Below are positions 36,729 to 45,585 of a stretch of DNA of 64,000 nucleotides, piece after piece (positions within the stretch are counted from its first letter, which is position 1; every line of letters begins with the position of its first letter). The notes under the pieces are model-generated. The model was not told the origin of the DNA, ran no database searches, and was given only the letters and a program-made list of their open reading frames with translations. This DNA comes from Desulfuromonadales bacterium (GTDB taxonomy: Bacteria; Desulfobacterota; Desulfuromonadia; Geobacterales; Pseudopelobacteraceae), in the NCBI GenBank assembly GCA_016650295.1, contig JAENWA010000098.1, positions 1 through 64,000 on the forward strand. Reading direction: 5' to 3'. The position numbers and the translations under genes were made by a program.

Positions 36729-38143
36729 CTGTGTGTAACTCCGGCTGATGAGACGTTGACAATCTTGAAAAACTCCGACAAAGCACTTTCAAACACATCC
36801 CTGTTATACCAGGAGAACAGGTCTTGCCTGCCCTTGCACAATCCTATGAACATCGGGTCATCCTTGCCGACAAACTCTATCAAAAGCAGTTTTATGGTCA
36901 GATCTGCCGCAAGCTTCAGTATTTCCCGGAGCGGGATACGCTCGGTTACCAGCAGATGGTGTACGATGGCAAGCATCAGAACCGCTTCAAACTTACCTTC
37001 TGAACGTTTGATGAACGGGAGAGTTTCTCCGTTGCGCCAGCCGGTAGCAGGTGTCGGACAGGCCAGGTTGACGACAAGTGGCAGGATATCAAGGTCCTCT
37101 TTCAGCGCACTGTTCCAGAGTCTTCCGACCACAACCGGGTCACGGTCAATGGCTACGACCCTGGCACCGCTTTTTGCTGCCAGGCGGCTGAACTTTCCTG
37201 TGTTGCAGCCGATATCAAGCACTGTCCGGGGAGTATATATATGCATCAAGTTTTCAACGCATGCATACTTTGCATCTGCTTCAGAAACAGCATACGAATT
37301 GCTGGTTTCATAGTCCGACCAAGCCGAACGTTGCGACGAGCTGTCCGGTGCCGCACGCTTCAACAGGCGCCGCATACGCTTGAATGTGTACTCGAGGATG
37401 AATCCTGCTTTTTCGGGGTCCTGCAAGTGGTGTTCGGCATACATGGATGCATCGCGAGCCATACGTTTTGAACCGAGCAGCGTCGGTAATGTCGCCAGGC
37501 TGAAGAACGGCGGCGTGATGCGTCTTAGTATTGAGCAGAAGGCATACAGTGCTTCCGGCTCCATGCCGTCCCGTGACGTCAGAAATATCTGAGCCAGACT
37601 GACCCGAAAATACCGATTTGCGAGCAGAGGGAGCAGAAACGTGCGTTCAAACTGCGCCTGCGCCTTCCAGAGCGGATCACACGGATTCCTTTTCTCGATC
37701 GAGAGAACATCAACGAAGACCGGCCTGTGTCCCTCGAACATAATGTTATGGGGGGTTGCATCTTTTAGCCCCAGCCCCTCAGCACGATAGCCTGCAACCA
37801 TATCAAGGGTCAGCTTTGCAGCTGCATGGAGCATTTCTGGTGGCCATTCTGCGGGGTAGGTAGGGAAGAAGATTAACGGGTGCTCCAGTATGATGCATGC
37901 TCCAGAGGCAAAATTCCTCTGATGTACAGTAGCTGGGAACTGACTCGCATCCAGGATACGGGTGCCGACAATACACCCCTGCTCCATCAGTTTGTTGGAA
38001 AAGGAGGAGTGGAGAAACGTCTCAACGTCGTTCAGCCCTTCCGCAAAAACCTTGCGGATGACCCTGCCATCTGCAATCAGCAACTGTCCCCCTGGGTCAC
38101 GAAACGATATGCTGACGTCATTTGGAGTTGTTCTGAGGGTCAT
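36701..38143 (-). CDS. SAM methyltransferase with N-terminal kinase-like domain
   Basis: From the ATG at 38143 the product is about 480 residues. The C-terminal part has methyltransferase motif I TVLDIGCNTGKFSRLAA and VVAIDRDPVVVGRLW. The N-terminal half contains GLGLKDATPHNIMFEGHRPVFVDV, resembling the catalytic D-x4-N and DV of kinase/APH-like folds. It therefore looks like a fused kinase-like plus methyltransferase protein, as in some NoeA-like polysaccharide proteins. Upstream codons to 38224 overlap a small membrane gene and are less likely to be coding. Confidence 0.72.
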   Translation of the reverse strand: MTLRTTPNDVSISFRDPGGQLLIADGRVIRKVFAEGLNDVETFLHSSFSNKLMEQGCIVGTRILDASQFPATVHQRNFASGACIILEHPLIFFPTYPAEWPPEMLHAAAKLTLDMVAGYRAEGLGLKDATPHNIMFEGHRPVFVDVLSIEKRNPCDPLWKAQAQFERTFLLPLLANRYFRVSLAQIFLTSRDGMEPEALYAFCSILRRITPPFFSLATLPTLLGSKRMARDASMYAEHHLQDPEKAGFILEYTFKRMRRLLKRAAPDSSSQRSAWSDYETSNSYAVSEADAKYACVENLMHIYTPRTVLDIGCNTGKFSRLAAKSGARVVAIDRDPVVVGRLWNSALKEDLDILPLVVNLACPTPATGWRNGETLPFIKRSEGKFEAVLMLAIVHHLLVTERIPLREILKLAADLTIKLLLIEFVGKDDPMFIGLCKGRQDLFSWYNRDVFESALSEFFKIVNVSSAGVTHRCLYLLEKI

Positions 38144-38339
38144 CTTTGTCTTTGCGGCGGAAAAGGGAGCATAGCGAGTGGAAAGCCTTGCGGAAATAGA
38201 AGAGTGCTCCAACGACTCCTGCAATAAGCATTTGGAGAATCAGTGAACCGGAGCCTGGGTCCACATACGCCATGGCATTACCTGCCGATGCAATTGTTAT
38301 CAACAGTACCGCTGAAAATATGCTGAATGATCTGTTCAT
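38118..38339 (-). CDS. small membrane protein with YVDPGSGS motif
   Basis: The 73-residue product has a signal-like start MNRSFSIFSAVLLITIASAG, then AYVDPGSGSLILQMLIAGVV and a basic tail rich in K, D and R. Short proteins with exactly this DPGSGS-plus-helix pattern recur beside exopolysaccharide genes in Geobacter-type genomes. It probably sits in the inner membrane with the polysaccharide machinery. It overlaps the next gene by about 26 bases. Confidence 0.72.
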   Translation of the reverse strand: MNRSFSIFSAVLLITIASAGNAMAYVDPGSGSLILQMLIAGVVGALFYFRKAFHSLCSLFRRKDKDDPQNNSK

Positions 38340-38358
38340 ATCAAACTCTCTGCCAAAA

Positions 38359-38877
38359 TTATTTTATTGCAATACTTACAACGTTTGTCCCCGCAGATGT
38401 AAATGATACCTTGCTGAATCCTGCAATTGAAAGATCTTTTTTCAGTCGATCCTTGGTCCAGCCATATTTATGACAAAATAACTGCGGGTATTTGCGTCGT
38501 GAAAACCTCATATCCTCACAACCATCTTGCTCAACATCCTGTCCGCCGAACAATAATATTAATTTTTCTTCAGTGGAGAGTCGCCATGATTTTATGATCT
38601 TGCTGCAATCAGGGACGCGAATTTCGCATTTCCCCCCCGGCTTCAGTATCGCATGGAAGTCCTTGAGAAGATTGAGTGCTTCCCAATGAAAGTGATGTTC
38701 AATGAAATCATTGGCAACAATGAAATCAATACTGTCATTACAGAAATGATGGCAAAGTGATTCAACCGAGAGATCAATAACTTTATCGACATTTGAGAGA
38801 ACGTCACTGGCGTCGATATTTATAAACCCTGGTCGATAATCCGCCCCGCAACCAATATTCAGTTTAATGTCACTCAA
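38359..38877 (-). CDS. SAM-dependent methyltransferase, short
   Basis: The 172-residue product begins with TTG (AAGGTG ribosome site 7 bases away) as MSDIKLNIGCGADYRPGFIN, the motif I of class I methyltransferases, and continues with VIDLSVESLCHHF, ANDFIEHHFHW and KPGGKCEIRVPD. It is short for the fold but complete. Probably modifies a polysaccharide component. Confidence 0.85.
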   Translation of the reverse strand: MSDIKLNIGCGADYRPGFINIDASDVLSNVDKVIDLSVESLCHHFCNDSIDFIVANDFIEHHFHWEALNLLKDFHAILKPGGKCEIRVPDCSKIIKSWRLSTEEKLILLFGGQDVEQDGCEDMRFSRRKYPQLFCHKYGWTKDRLKKDLSIAGFSKVSFTSAGTNVVSIAIK

Positions 38878-38889
38878 TGTAACACCTTG

Positions 38890-40257
38890 TCAAGAAGCAG
38901 TGTAGTGGTTTTGCCGAAAACCGCTGAACGGCCAGAATGACCTTATGATCATGAGAGCGCATTGTCGTGTCCGCGCAAAAAATAACAATGAAACCACAAC
39001 AGAGGCATAAGAAATCAAAGTACTATACGCAGCCCCGAGTATTCCAAATTGAGGGATCATGAATATATTCAGGATGACATTCACGACACAACCGATTGCA
39101 GCTCTGTAAAGGCTGTATAGCTGAAGATTCTCTGCCATTAACCAACTGCCGGATGCAATGATCTGGAAGACAAATATACCCGACCAGATATGCAGAGACA
39201 GAATATCAGCCGCAGGCGTGAATTTTGCCCCATACAACAACTGGATAAGATCATGACTGAAGAACGTTACGATAATCGCCGCACACAAGCCCAGCATGGT
39301 CAGCACCGTGTACATCATCTGCAGCCTGATGCTGTAGAGAACCTCGTCATTCATCTTAAGAGTCATGATGGCCGGAAATGCTGAACCAACTATCGCGGTC
39401 GGAATAAAATACCAAACTTCGCTGATCCGTACGGCGGCTGAAAAAATCCCAACCTCCTTATCACCAAGCATTTGTCCGATCATAATCTGGTCAATACGCA
39501 TATAGACCATTGCCGTCAGACTCGTAAGCAATAACGGCCAGCCTGCCTTCAGCAGCCAGCGGGTGGTCGTTATTACAGGGTGCCATAAATCGCGTAATGA
39601 ACCAATCCGTACATAAAAAAATATCAGCCCGGCCGCACCCAAGACTGTTTCGGTAAGGGCAACACAGGCAAATGCTGCCAATGGAGCCTTGCTCAGAACA
39701 AGTACCACTTTTAACGCCGCACTGATTATAAATGCTGCGTTCTTTGCAAAGACAGAATATTTGGACTGCACTTGTGACCGGAACCACAGATCGATAACGT
39801 CGAAGGATTGAAACAGAAGGCCGGCGCCAATAATACCTACAAGCCATGCCGATTGATAATCGGCAGGCCTCATTAGCACGATTGATAACATAAGCAAAAA
39901 GATAGACAGAATACTTGCGCTGAGCCTCAATGCAAATGCAGAGGAAAGGATAACCGTTGTCAGTGCAGGAGTGCGCACGATCTCGCGTACGACTATCCCT
40001 TCAAGCCCAAGCGAAGCAAATGCCCCGAACATGCTCACCAATGCTGTTACATAATTAAGAGTCCCGAACTGCTCTGGTCCGAGATATCTCGCTACCCACA
40101 CACCGATAAACAGCCCGACGCATAATCGAAGCGCTCTGTCGAGTAAAAGCCAGGATGTATTGGCAATCATCTGCTGAAAAACTAGTCTGCCCTCTAGTCT
40201 GCTGCGAAGGATAAAAGGGAGGTATGAGACCCAGTGCCTGTTCAAAAATGGCTCCAC
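38890..40257 (-). CDS. oligosaccharide flippase (Wzx-like)
   Basis: The product of about 455 residues is multi-spanning and matches polysaccharide-synthase flippases: LRLCVGLFIGVWVARYLGPEQFGTLNYVTALVSMFG. The GTG start at 40257 has a poor ribosome site; an ATG at 40170 (MIANTSWLLLDRALR) is the usual family start and may be correct. This is a second flippase beside the one at 30530-31930, so the cluster may assemble two polymers or has been rearranged. Confidence 0.82.
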   Translation of the reverse strand: MEPFLNRHWVSYLPFILRSRLEGRLVFQQMIANTSWLLLDRALRLCVGLFIGVWVARYLGPEQFGTLNYVTALVSMFGAFASLGLEGIVVREIVRTPALTTVILSSAFALRLSASILSIFLLMLSIVLMRPADYQSAWLVGIIGAGLLFQSFDVIDLWFRSQVQSKYSVFAKNAAFIISAALKVVLVLSKAPLAAFACVALTETVLGAAGLIFFYVRIGSLRDLWHPVITTTRWLLKAGWPLLLTSLTAMVYMRIDQIMIGQMLGDKEVGIFSAAVRISEVWYFIPTAIVGSAFPAIMTLKMNDEVLYSIRLQMMYTVLTMLGLCAAIIVTFFSHDLIQLLYGAKFTPAADILSLHIWSGIFVFQIIASGSWLMAENLQLYSLYRAAIGCVVNVILNIFMIPQFGILGAAYSTLISYASVVVSLLFFARTRQCALMIIRSFWPFSGFRQNHYTAS

Positions 40258-40492
40258 AGAGAAATGACGGTGTGACCAATGCCAAAGTTCAAGTCACAAT
40301 CCTTCCTGGAAACTGTTCCGGGTCCCTTGACATATTGGATGAAGTGGTATCGAAGGGAGCGGGGTACAAAGTTCGCATTGCCGGGGAATACAAAATTAAA
40401 TCCACTCCGGCCCTCCCGTGCAAGTACATGCGACTTTTCAAGACCTCTCCCCTGTCTTTCCACAGAACAACTGAGAATTATCAGTGGTAACA
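40258..40492. other. gap between flippase and exported protein gene
   Basis: No gene is supported here; the plus-strand frames lack any family match. The promoter of the polysaccharide cluster most likely lies here, but I could not pin down a consensus -35/-10 or -24/-12 site. Confidence 0.35.
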
Positions 40493-40529
40493 CAAAATAA
40501 GGGGTGAGCTACTATGCAGCTCACCCCCC
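40493..40529 (-). terminator. rho-independent terminator of the exported-protein gene
   Basis: GGGGTGAGCT at 40501-40510 pairs perfectly with AGCTCACCCC at 40518-40527 across a seven-base loop. Read leftward the stem is followed by TTATTTTG. It lies 35 bases after the stop of the exported-protein gene. Confidence 0.8.
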
Positions 40530-40563
40530 ATTACTGTTACAAAAAGAAAATTATTAACAAAAA

Positions 40564-41331
40564 CTAGAAAACCGTCTGCAGCACATAGAGGTCAGCAGCA
40601 TTCTTAATGCAAACAGACAAGGTGTCAGCAACGCCGGCACCGCCTTGAGTAATCCACATCATACCACGGGTTGCAGCAGCACAGGTGGTCGGATTTGCGC
40701 CACCGGTCGAATTCAGACGGATGGCGCCATTTACATCAAGTTTAGTCGCCGGGGGAGTATTGAGTGCGCCGGTACCTGAAGCACTGAAATTGCCTATACC
40801 GATATTGCCCGTCGAATCAATCCTGATCCTTTCAACGCGAGCAACTGCACCAACTGGTGTGGATTCAAACGTAAAGAAAGACGGGGCAGAAGTTTGTGTC
40901 CATGTGGCTGCTGCTTTAGCAGTTAACCCAGCAACGTTACGGACAACCCTGGCACCCGTTGAGTAGTCGAAACCACCAAACAGCATATACCCCAACCGGT
41001 CATTGGCATTCGGCAGGACATAATCAGTGGCTGGATTGCCTGTAGGTGAAGCAATCAGGTTATTGTGATAGCCGATAAAACCGCCTCCACCGCTGGCATT
41101 GGTCCCTACAAATTGGTTGATGAACTGAGTCGCGACTGAGCTGTTGCCGACCGCATTGAGTGCTGCCAATGGGGTGGGAACTCCAATCCCGATAAAACCT
41201 TGATCCGTTACCACCATCTTGTCATTTGCAGGTATTGCTGAATCCTGCACCGCAAACATCGTTGCTGCCTGTGCCGAACCGGCCAACACCATTGTCAACA
41301 TTCCTGCCACAACCAATAAATTCTTTTTCAT
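40564..41331 (-). CDS. secreted protein with tail-fibre-like IGIG repeats
   Basis: The 255-residue product has a Sec signal peptide (MKKNLLVVAGMLTMVLAGSA, cleavage after QAA). The mature part has tail-fibre/collar-like phrases: VTDQGFIGIGVPTPLAALNAVG and IDSTGNIGIGNFS...PPATKLDVNGAIRLN. These are typical of bacteriophage fibre and secreted adhesin-like proteins. GGAGGAATAACTA precedes the ATG. It is a single gene closed by a strong hairpin and lies between the polysaccharide and hydrogenase clusters. Function unknown, a surface structure is likely. Confidence 0.7.
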   Translation of the reverse strand: MKKNLLVVAGMLTMVLAGSAQAATMFAVQDSAIPANDKMVVTDQGFIGIGVPTPLAALNAVGNSSVATQFINQFVGTNASGGGGFIGYHNNLIASPTGNPATDYVLPNANDRLGYMLFGGFDYSTGARVVRNVAGLTAKAAATWTQTSAPSFFTFESTPVGAVARVERIRIDSTGNIGIGNFSASGTGALNTPPATKLDVNGAIRLNSTGGANPTTCAAATRGMMWITQGGAGVADTLSVCIKNAADLYVLQTVF

Positions 41332-41835
41332 TAGTTATTCCTCCTTTTTTGTTTTCTCTGACTGACCCTATAATCCCATTGGGAACGGAATTGCCTATCT
41401 TAACCCGTTCAGCACCAAACTCAATTCAAGATACGATGTCTTTGTAAGATATAATATCTGGCAAGAATTATAAATGCAATTGAAATATATGCAAGCCCTG
41501 TCGTCAACAACTTTATGCCAATCTGGAAAAATTGCTGCATTTTAAGCCGTTTGCCGGAGCAGTTCTTAATAATGATATGTAATAGTTACATGGTAGGCAC
41601 AATCTTGAAATAAAAAAACATCAATAAATAGGTGTTTTGAATAGTGTGGCTATGTGTTCATGCTGAAAATGAATTTGGTGCAATATGAGCTGGAGATGGA
41701 CAATACTCAACTAAACCTTGCTGGTGAGGTGAAGTCTTTCATGTGCATGGCGGGGGAATAATGGGGGTCGGTCTTTTCCTTTATGTGGTCTGACTCAGCC
41801 AGGGAGCGACGCTTCAAGCAGCTGATTGAATGTAC
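41332..41835. other. 504-base gap with no gene
   Basis: No frame with family resemblance was found. The part beside 41331 (about 41335-41500) is AT-rich and must include the promoter of the exported-protein gene. The rest, to the hydrogenase protease stop at 41836, holds nothing I could identify. Confidence 0.4.
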
Positions 41836-42321
41836 CTATTTGTTTATTCTCATAACAATATGCCCTGCCGCAGTCAACTCCCCGATGATCAACTCTGCCA
41901 GTCCCGGCAGTTTCCCCGCCAGAAGGTGTGACAGTTCCACACCCGCCTCATAGGATGACGGTATCACGCCGAAAAGGCTGACCCGTTGCGGGCAACGGTC
42001 ACGCATGTCCGAGAGGGTCAGCACTTCCTGGATGCCGATCTGGTGCGGCGACATTTTGATCGGCAGCTTGCCGAGCATGAAGTCCTCTTTTTCGTAACGG
42101 TAGATATCGCCCGGTTCTCCCTTGGCCTCGATCACGTCCACCAGATAGACATGGTCCGCATCTTCCAGCATGTGGGTAACCATGATGCCAAGTGTCCCGC
42201 CGTCGTACAGCTCCACGTCTTCGGGAAAGACATAATTGTCCTGCAGGTAGTTGATGAAATGCACGCCGAAGCCTTCATCGGTCAGGAGCAGGTTGCCGGC
42301 GCCAAAAATAAGTATTTTCAT
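41836..42321 (-). CDS. hybP: [NiFe]-hydrogenase maturation protease
   Basis: The 161-residue product matches HybD/HyaD-type endopeptidases: MKILIFGAGNLLLTDEGFGV, ELYDGGTLGIMVTHMLEDADHVYLVDVIEA (nickel-binding Glu/Asp) and SPHQIGIQEVL (nickel-binding His). The protease trims the C-terminal tail of the large subunit after nickel insertion, here the tail after DPCIACAVH in HybL. It is the last gene of the hyb operon, as in Geobacter sulfurreducens. Confidence 0.92.
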   Translation of the reverse strand: MKILIFGAGNLLLTDEGFGVHFINYLQDNYVFPEDVELYDGGTLGIMVTHMLEDADHVYLVDVIEAKGEPGDIYRYEKEDFMLGKLPIKMSPHQIGIQEVLTLSDMRDRCPQRVSLFGVIPSSYEAGVELSHLLAGKLPGLAELIIGELTAAGHIVMRINK

Positions 42322-42334
42322 TTTTATAACCTTT

Positions 42335-42484
42335 TCACCGCAGAGGACGCGGAGTAGCGCAGAGGAAATTCAAAATAATTAAGAGGTACATCAAAGTCAG
42401 AAAGAAAAAAACTTTATGGGTGAAACAAAGGCTTTCAGGTTTACCCGTTATTTCCTCCGCGTACCTCTGCGTACTCTGCGGTGA
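42335..42484. repeat. imperfect inverted repeat built of CTCTGCG-type units
   Basis: The 35 bases at 42335-42369 (starting TCACCGCAGAGGACGCGGAG) are about 83% complementary to 42450-42484. Each arm contains three degenerate copies of CTCTGCG or CTCCGCG at 8-9 base spacing. The 80-base loop is AT-rich. It lies inside the hyb operon, between hybL and hybP. Confidence 0.85.
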
Positions 42485-42498
42485 GTCATTTTAAGATG

Positions 42499-44178
42499 TT
42501 ACATCACTTTTACGTTGGTTATTTCTTTCCCTTCCGGGTCGATAGTATGCACCGCGCAGGCGATGCAGGGATCGAAGGAGTGAATCGTGCGCAGGACCTC
42601 CAGCGGCTTGTCGCTTTGAGCCACCGGATTGCCGATCAGCGAGGCTTCATAGGGTCCCAGGGCACCTTTTTCATCACGGGGTGAGGCATTCCAGGTTGAG
42701 GGGACCACCGCCTGGTAGTTCTTGATCTTTTGCTTCTCGATTACGATCCAGTGCGAGAGCGTGCCGCGCGGCGCCTCGTGGAAACCGACCCCTTTGTACT
42801 CGCCCTTGGGAATTTCGGTGGGATTGGCATAGGCCTTGTCCCCCTTGGCAATGTTTTCCACCAGCTTGTCCAGATACTCCAGCGAATAGTCGGCCATCAG
42901 GTGGGCGCGGATAGCGCGGGCACCCAGGCGACCCATGGTTGAGTGCAGATCGCCTACCCCTACGCCGATTTTGGCGCAGCTGTCGTCAACCAGCTTCTTG
43001 ACCTTCTGGTTCCCTCCGGCATAGGCGGCGAACAGCTGGGCCGGCGGGCCGACCTGGACCGCCTTTCCGGCCAGACGGGGCGCCTTGCACCAGGAATACT
43101 TGCCGCTTTCCTGGAAATCGGTGTAGTTCGGTTTTGTCTCCTCTTCCCAAGGGTGCAGGCTCTTGTCCCCTTCATACCAGGCATGGGCGACGTTTTCCTT
43201 GATATTGGCGATCAGGTCCAGATCCTGATGATTGGTGATGATCCGGGCACCCTTGATGTTGCCGTCGTTGATAATGGCGCCCGGCAGGGCGAACCTGGTA
43301 TTTTTGGTGTCTTCCGGCATCTCCGGCACGGCCAGGTAGTTGACCACGCCACGACCGTACTTGAACCACTCCTTGTAGGCCGAGGCGATGGCGATCATAT
43401 CCGGATAATAGACCTTTTGGACAAACTCGCGGGTCTCCTCCATCAGGGCTCGCAAGGCCGCGATTTTTTCCATGTTGATGGTCGCCAGGTTATCCATATT
43501 GATCGCCGTGGTAACCCCACCGACACACAGGTTCTGGATGTGCGGGTTCTTGCCCCCCAGGATGGCGCCGACCTGGGCCGCTTTGCGCTGATAATCCAGC
43601 GCCTTCAGGTAGTGGGCCACGGCCATCAGGTTGGCTTCGGGCGGCAGCTTCATGGCCGGGTGTCCCCAGTAGCCGGAAGAGAAGATCCCCAGACGTCCGG
43701 TCTCGACGAAGGATTTCAGCTTGGACTGGACCGCCTTGAATTCCGTCTCGCTGTTGCCCGACCAGTCCGAGATGCTCTGGGCCAGCTGGGCGGTCTTCTT
43801 CGGATCGGCCTTGAGGGCCGAGACCACATCCACCCAGTCCAGGGCCGAGAGATGGTAGAAATGCACGATGTGGTCCTGCACCGAGTGCTGGGCCATGATC
43901 ATATTGCGGATATACTGGGCGTTGAGCGGAACCTCGACCTTGAGGGCGTTCTCCACCGAGCGGATCGAGGAGATGGCATGGACCGTGGTGCAGACGCCGC
44001 AGAAACGCTGGGCATAGATCCAGGCATCCTGGGGGGGACGCCCCTGCAGGATCGTTTCAATGCCCCGCCACATCTGGGCCGAAGACCAGGCATTGGTAAC
44101 TGCGCCGCCGTTGACTTCAACATCGATGCGCAGATGTCCTTCGATGCGGGTGATGGGATCAAGAGTAATGCGAGCCAT
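42499..44178 (-). CDS. hybL: [NiFe]-hydrogenase large subunit
   Basis: The 559-residue protein has both nickel-binding motifs: RFCGVC (Cys60, Cys63) and DPCIACAVH (Cys538, Cys541, His544), followed by a 15-residue tail TIDPEGKEITNVKVM to be removed by HybP. This matches the periplasm-facing membrane-bound uptake hydrogenase of group 1. It forms the active dimer with HybS and oxidises H2. GGAGG precedes the ATG. Palindromic repeats separate it from hybB and hybP in the operon. Confidence 0.96.
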   Translation of the reverse strand: MARITLDPITRIEGHLRIDVEVNGGAVTNAWSSAQMWRGIETILQGRPPQDAWIYAQRFCGVCTTVHAISSIRSVENALKVEVPLNAQYIRNMIMAQHSVQDHIVHFYHLSALDWVDVVSALKADPKKTAQLAQSISDWSGNSETEFKAVQSKLKSFVETGRLGIFSSGYWGHPAMKLPPEANLMAVAHYLKALDYQRKAAQVGAILGGKNPHIQNLCVGGVTTAINMDNLATINMEKIAALRALMEETREFVQKVYYPDMIAIASAYKEWFKYGRGVVNYLAVPEMPEDTKNTRFALPGAIINDGNIKGARIITNHQDLDLIANIKENVAHAWYEGDKSLHPWEEETKPNYTDFQESGKYSWCKAPRLAGKAVQVGPPAQLFAAYAGGNQKVKKLVDDSCAKIGVGVGDLHSTMGRLGARAIRAHLMADYSLEYLDKLVENIAKGDKAYANPTEIPKGEYKGVGFHEAPRGTLSHWIVIEKQKIKNYQAVVPSTWNASPRDEKGALGPYEASLIGNPVAQSDKPLEVLRTIHSFDPCIACAVHTIDPEGKEITNVKVM

Positions 44179-44212
44179 ATGTTACCTCCGGTGATAAATA
44201 TTTAGTATTGTG

Positions 44213-44297
44213 AACCTCCCCCCTCCCAACCTCCCCCCGCTGGGGGAAGGAGCTTAACTCCCTCCCCAGGAGGGGGAGGGTTGGGGAGGGGGAGGTT
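44213..44297. repeat. inverted repeat of CCTCCCC-type units between hybB and hybL
   Basis: AACCTCCCCCCTCCCAACC at 44213-44231 faces AGGGGGAGGGTTGGGGAGGG near 44271-44290, with an inner smaller stem (GGGGGAAGGAG / CTCCCTCCCC). The right arm ends inside the hybB stop codon. It occupies the whole spacer between hybB and the hybL ribosome site. Confidence 0.85.
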
Positions 44298-45585
44298 ACG
44301 CCTTCTCCGCCACGCCGTGTTCCGCATCAAGCTGTTGCCGGGTGTGCAGCCTCGGCAGGACCGGCAGGATCTTGACCAGCACTTGGTAGCCCAGAATTTC
44401 GAAGGCCACGATGCCGACCGTGATCAGCAGCTCGGCCAGGGCCGGGAAGTAATGCCAGCCCTTGCCGGGGTTGAAGCCGATCAGGTAGACGTTGAAGCGG
44501 TACAGCGCCCCGCCCAGCACGATCAGGACAGCCGAAACGAACAGCCAGCGGATCGACTCGCGCTTTTTGCCGCTGAACATCAGCAGCGAACCGCCCGCCA
44601 CCAGGCAGAACTCCAGCAGGAAGAAACCGGAGTAGAAATCCAGGGCCAGTGCAGCCCCGATCTGTCCGCGCCAGGCCAGGTCTCCGATCACGACGCTCAG
44701 CCAGATCACCGTCAGCCAGGGGATGATCCGGGCCATGCCGGACAGTTCCTTGGTCTCGAAGGGGCGCTTGAAGGCATAGCAGGAGATGACCGATTCCAGG
44801 ATGGCGATGGAGTAGCCTATGAACATGCAGTTGATCAGGAACAAAAGCGGCAGAAAACCGGTATACCAGAGCGGGTGCAGTTTTGTGGAGGCGATCAGCA
44901 GCAGCGAGCCGAGTGAGGACTGATGCATGGTCGGCAGGGTGATGCCCAGCACGATGATGAAGATCAGTACCTTGTCCAGGCGCGGCTTGAGCCAGGCAGC
45001 CAGATCCTTGACCTTGTCCAGACGGTCGCCGATCCGTTCCGGACGTTCCATCCCCATGCGGGAATAAAGTATGTCAAGCAACAGCTGGAGAGTTTTCCAC
45101 TCCGTTTTCTCCAGCGTTGTCAGAACAGCCGGCAGGAACTCCAGCAGCAGCACGGTGGTATAGGCCATGACGCACAGGGCCACCTCGAACATGGCCGAGT
45201 TGACCTGCCACTTGGAGGGGATGAAGAAGTTGTAGGCGTTCCAGGGGCGCCCCACATCCACCATGACCGAAAATCCGGCCAGGCCGTAGCCGAACATGCT
45301 GGTCAGGATCGCCGAACGGATCATGGGATGATAATGCATGCGGTTACGGATATAGATCAGGATCGCCATGGCATAGCCACCGCAGGCGATGGCCGTGCCG
45401 GTGGCCACGTCGTAGGTGATCCAGATGCCCCAGGGGTAGCCGTCACTCATATTGGAAACCGCGCCGATGCCTTTTATGAAGCGCACCGCAATCAGGGCGA
45501 AGCCGATCAGGGTAAAGGCCAGCAGAACAATGAAGGACGGGGTCAGAATCTTTGCGTCATACCGTTGATATTCATCATGGCTCAT
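44296..45585 (-). CDS. hybB: Hyb-type hydrogenase membrane subunit (NrfD/HybB family)
   Basis: From the ATG at 45585 (MSHDEYQRYDAKILTPSF, GGGGAG 8 bases before) the product is 429 residues with about ten membrane helices and NrfD-family sequence (AIACGGYAMAILIYIRNR). It would pass electrons from HybA to menaquinone in the inner membrane. The longer frame to 45636 lies inside hybA, and the chosen start overlaps the hybA stop by 11 bases. Confidence 0.9.
   Translation of the reverse strand: MSHDEYQRYDAKILTPSFIVLLAFTLIGFALIAVRFIKGIGAVSNMSDGYPWGIWITYDVATGTAIACGGYAMAILIYIRNRMHYHPMIRSAILTSMFGYGLAGFSVMVDVGRPWNAYNFFIPSKWQVNSAMFEVALCVMAYTTVLLLEFLPAVLTTLEKTEWKTLQLLLDILYSRMGMERPERIGDRLDKVKDLAAWLKPRLDKVLIFIIVLGITLPTMHQSSLGSLLLIASTKLHPLWYTGFLPLLFLINCMFIGYSIAILESVISCYAFKRPFETKELSGMARIIPWLTVIWLSVVIGDLAWRGQIGAALALDFYSGFFLLEFCLVAGGSLLMFSGKKRESIRWLFVSAVLIVLGGALYRFNVYLIGFNPGKGWHYFPALAELLITVGIVAFEILGYQVLVKILPVLPRLHTRQQLDAEHGVAEKA

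Noticed and set aside
42943-44205. 420-codon plus-strand frame and similar long frames opposite hybA, hybS and the sigma-54 activator
   Set aside because: They are antisense to strongly supported genes with catalytic motifs; high GC content leaves long open frames on the opposite strand.
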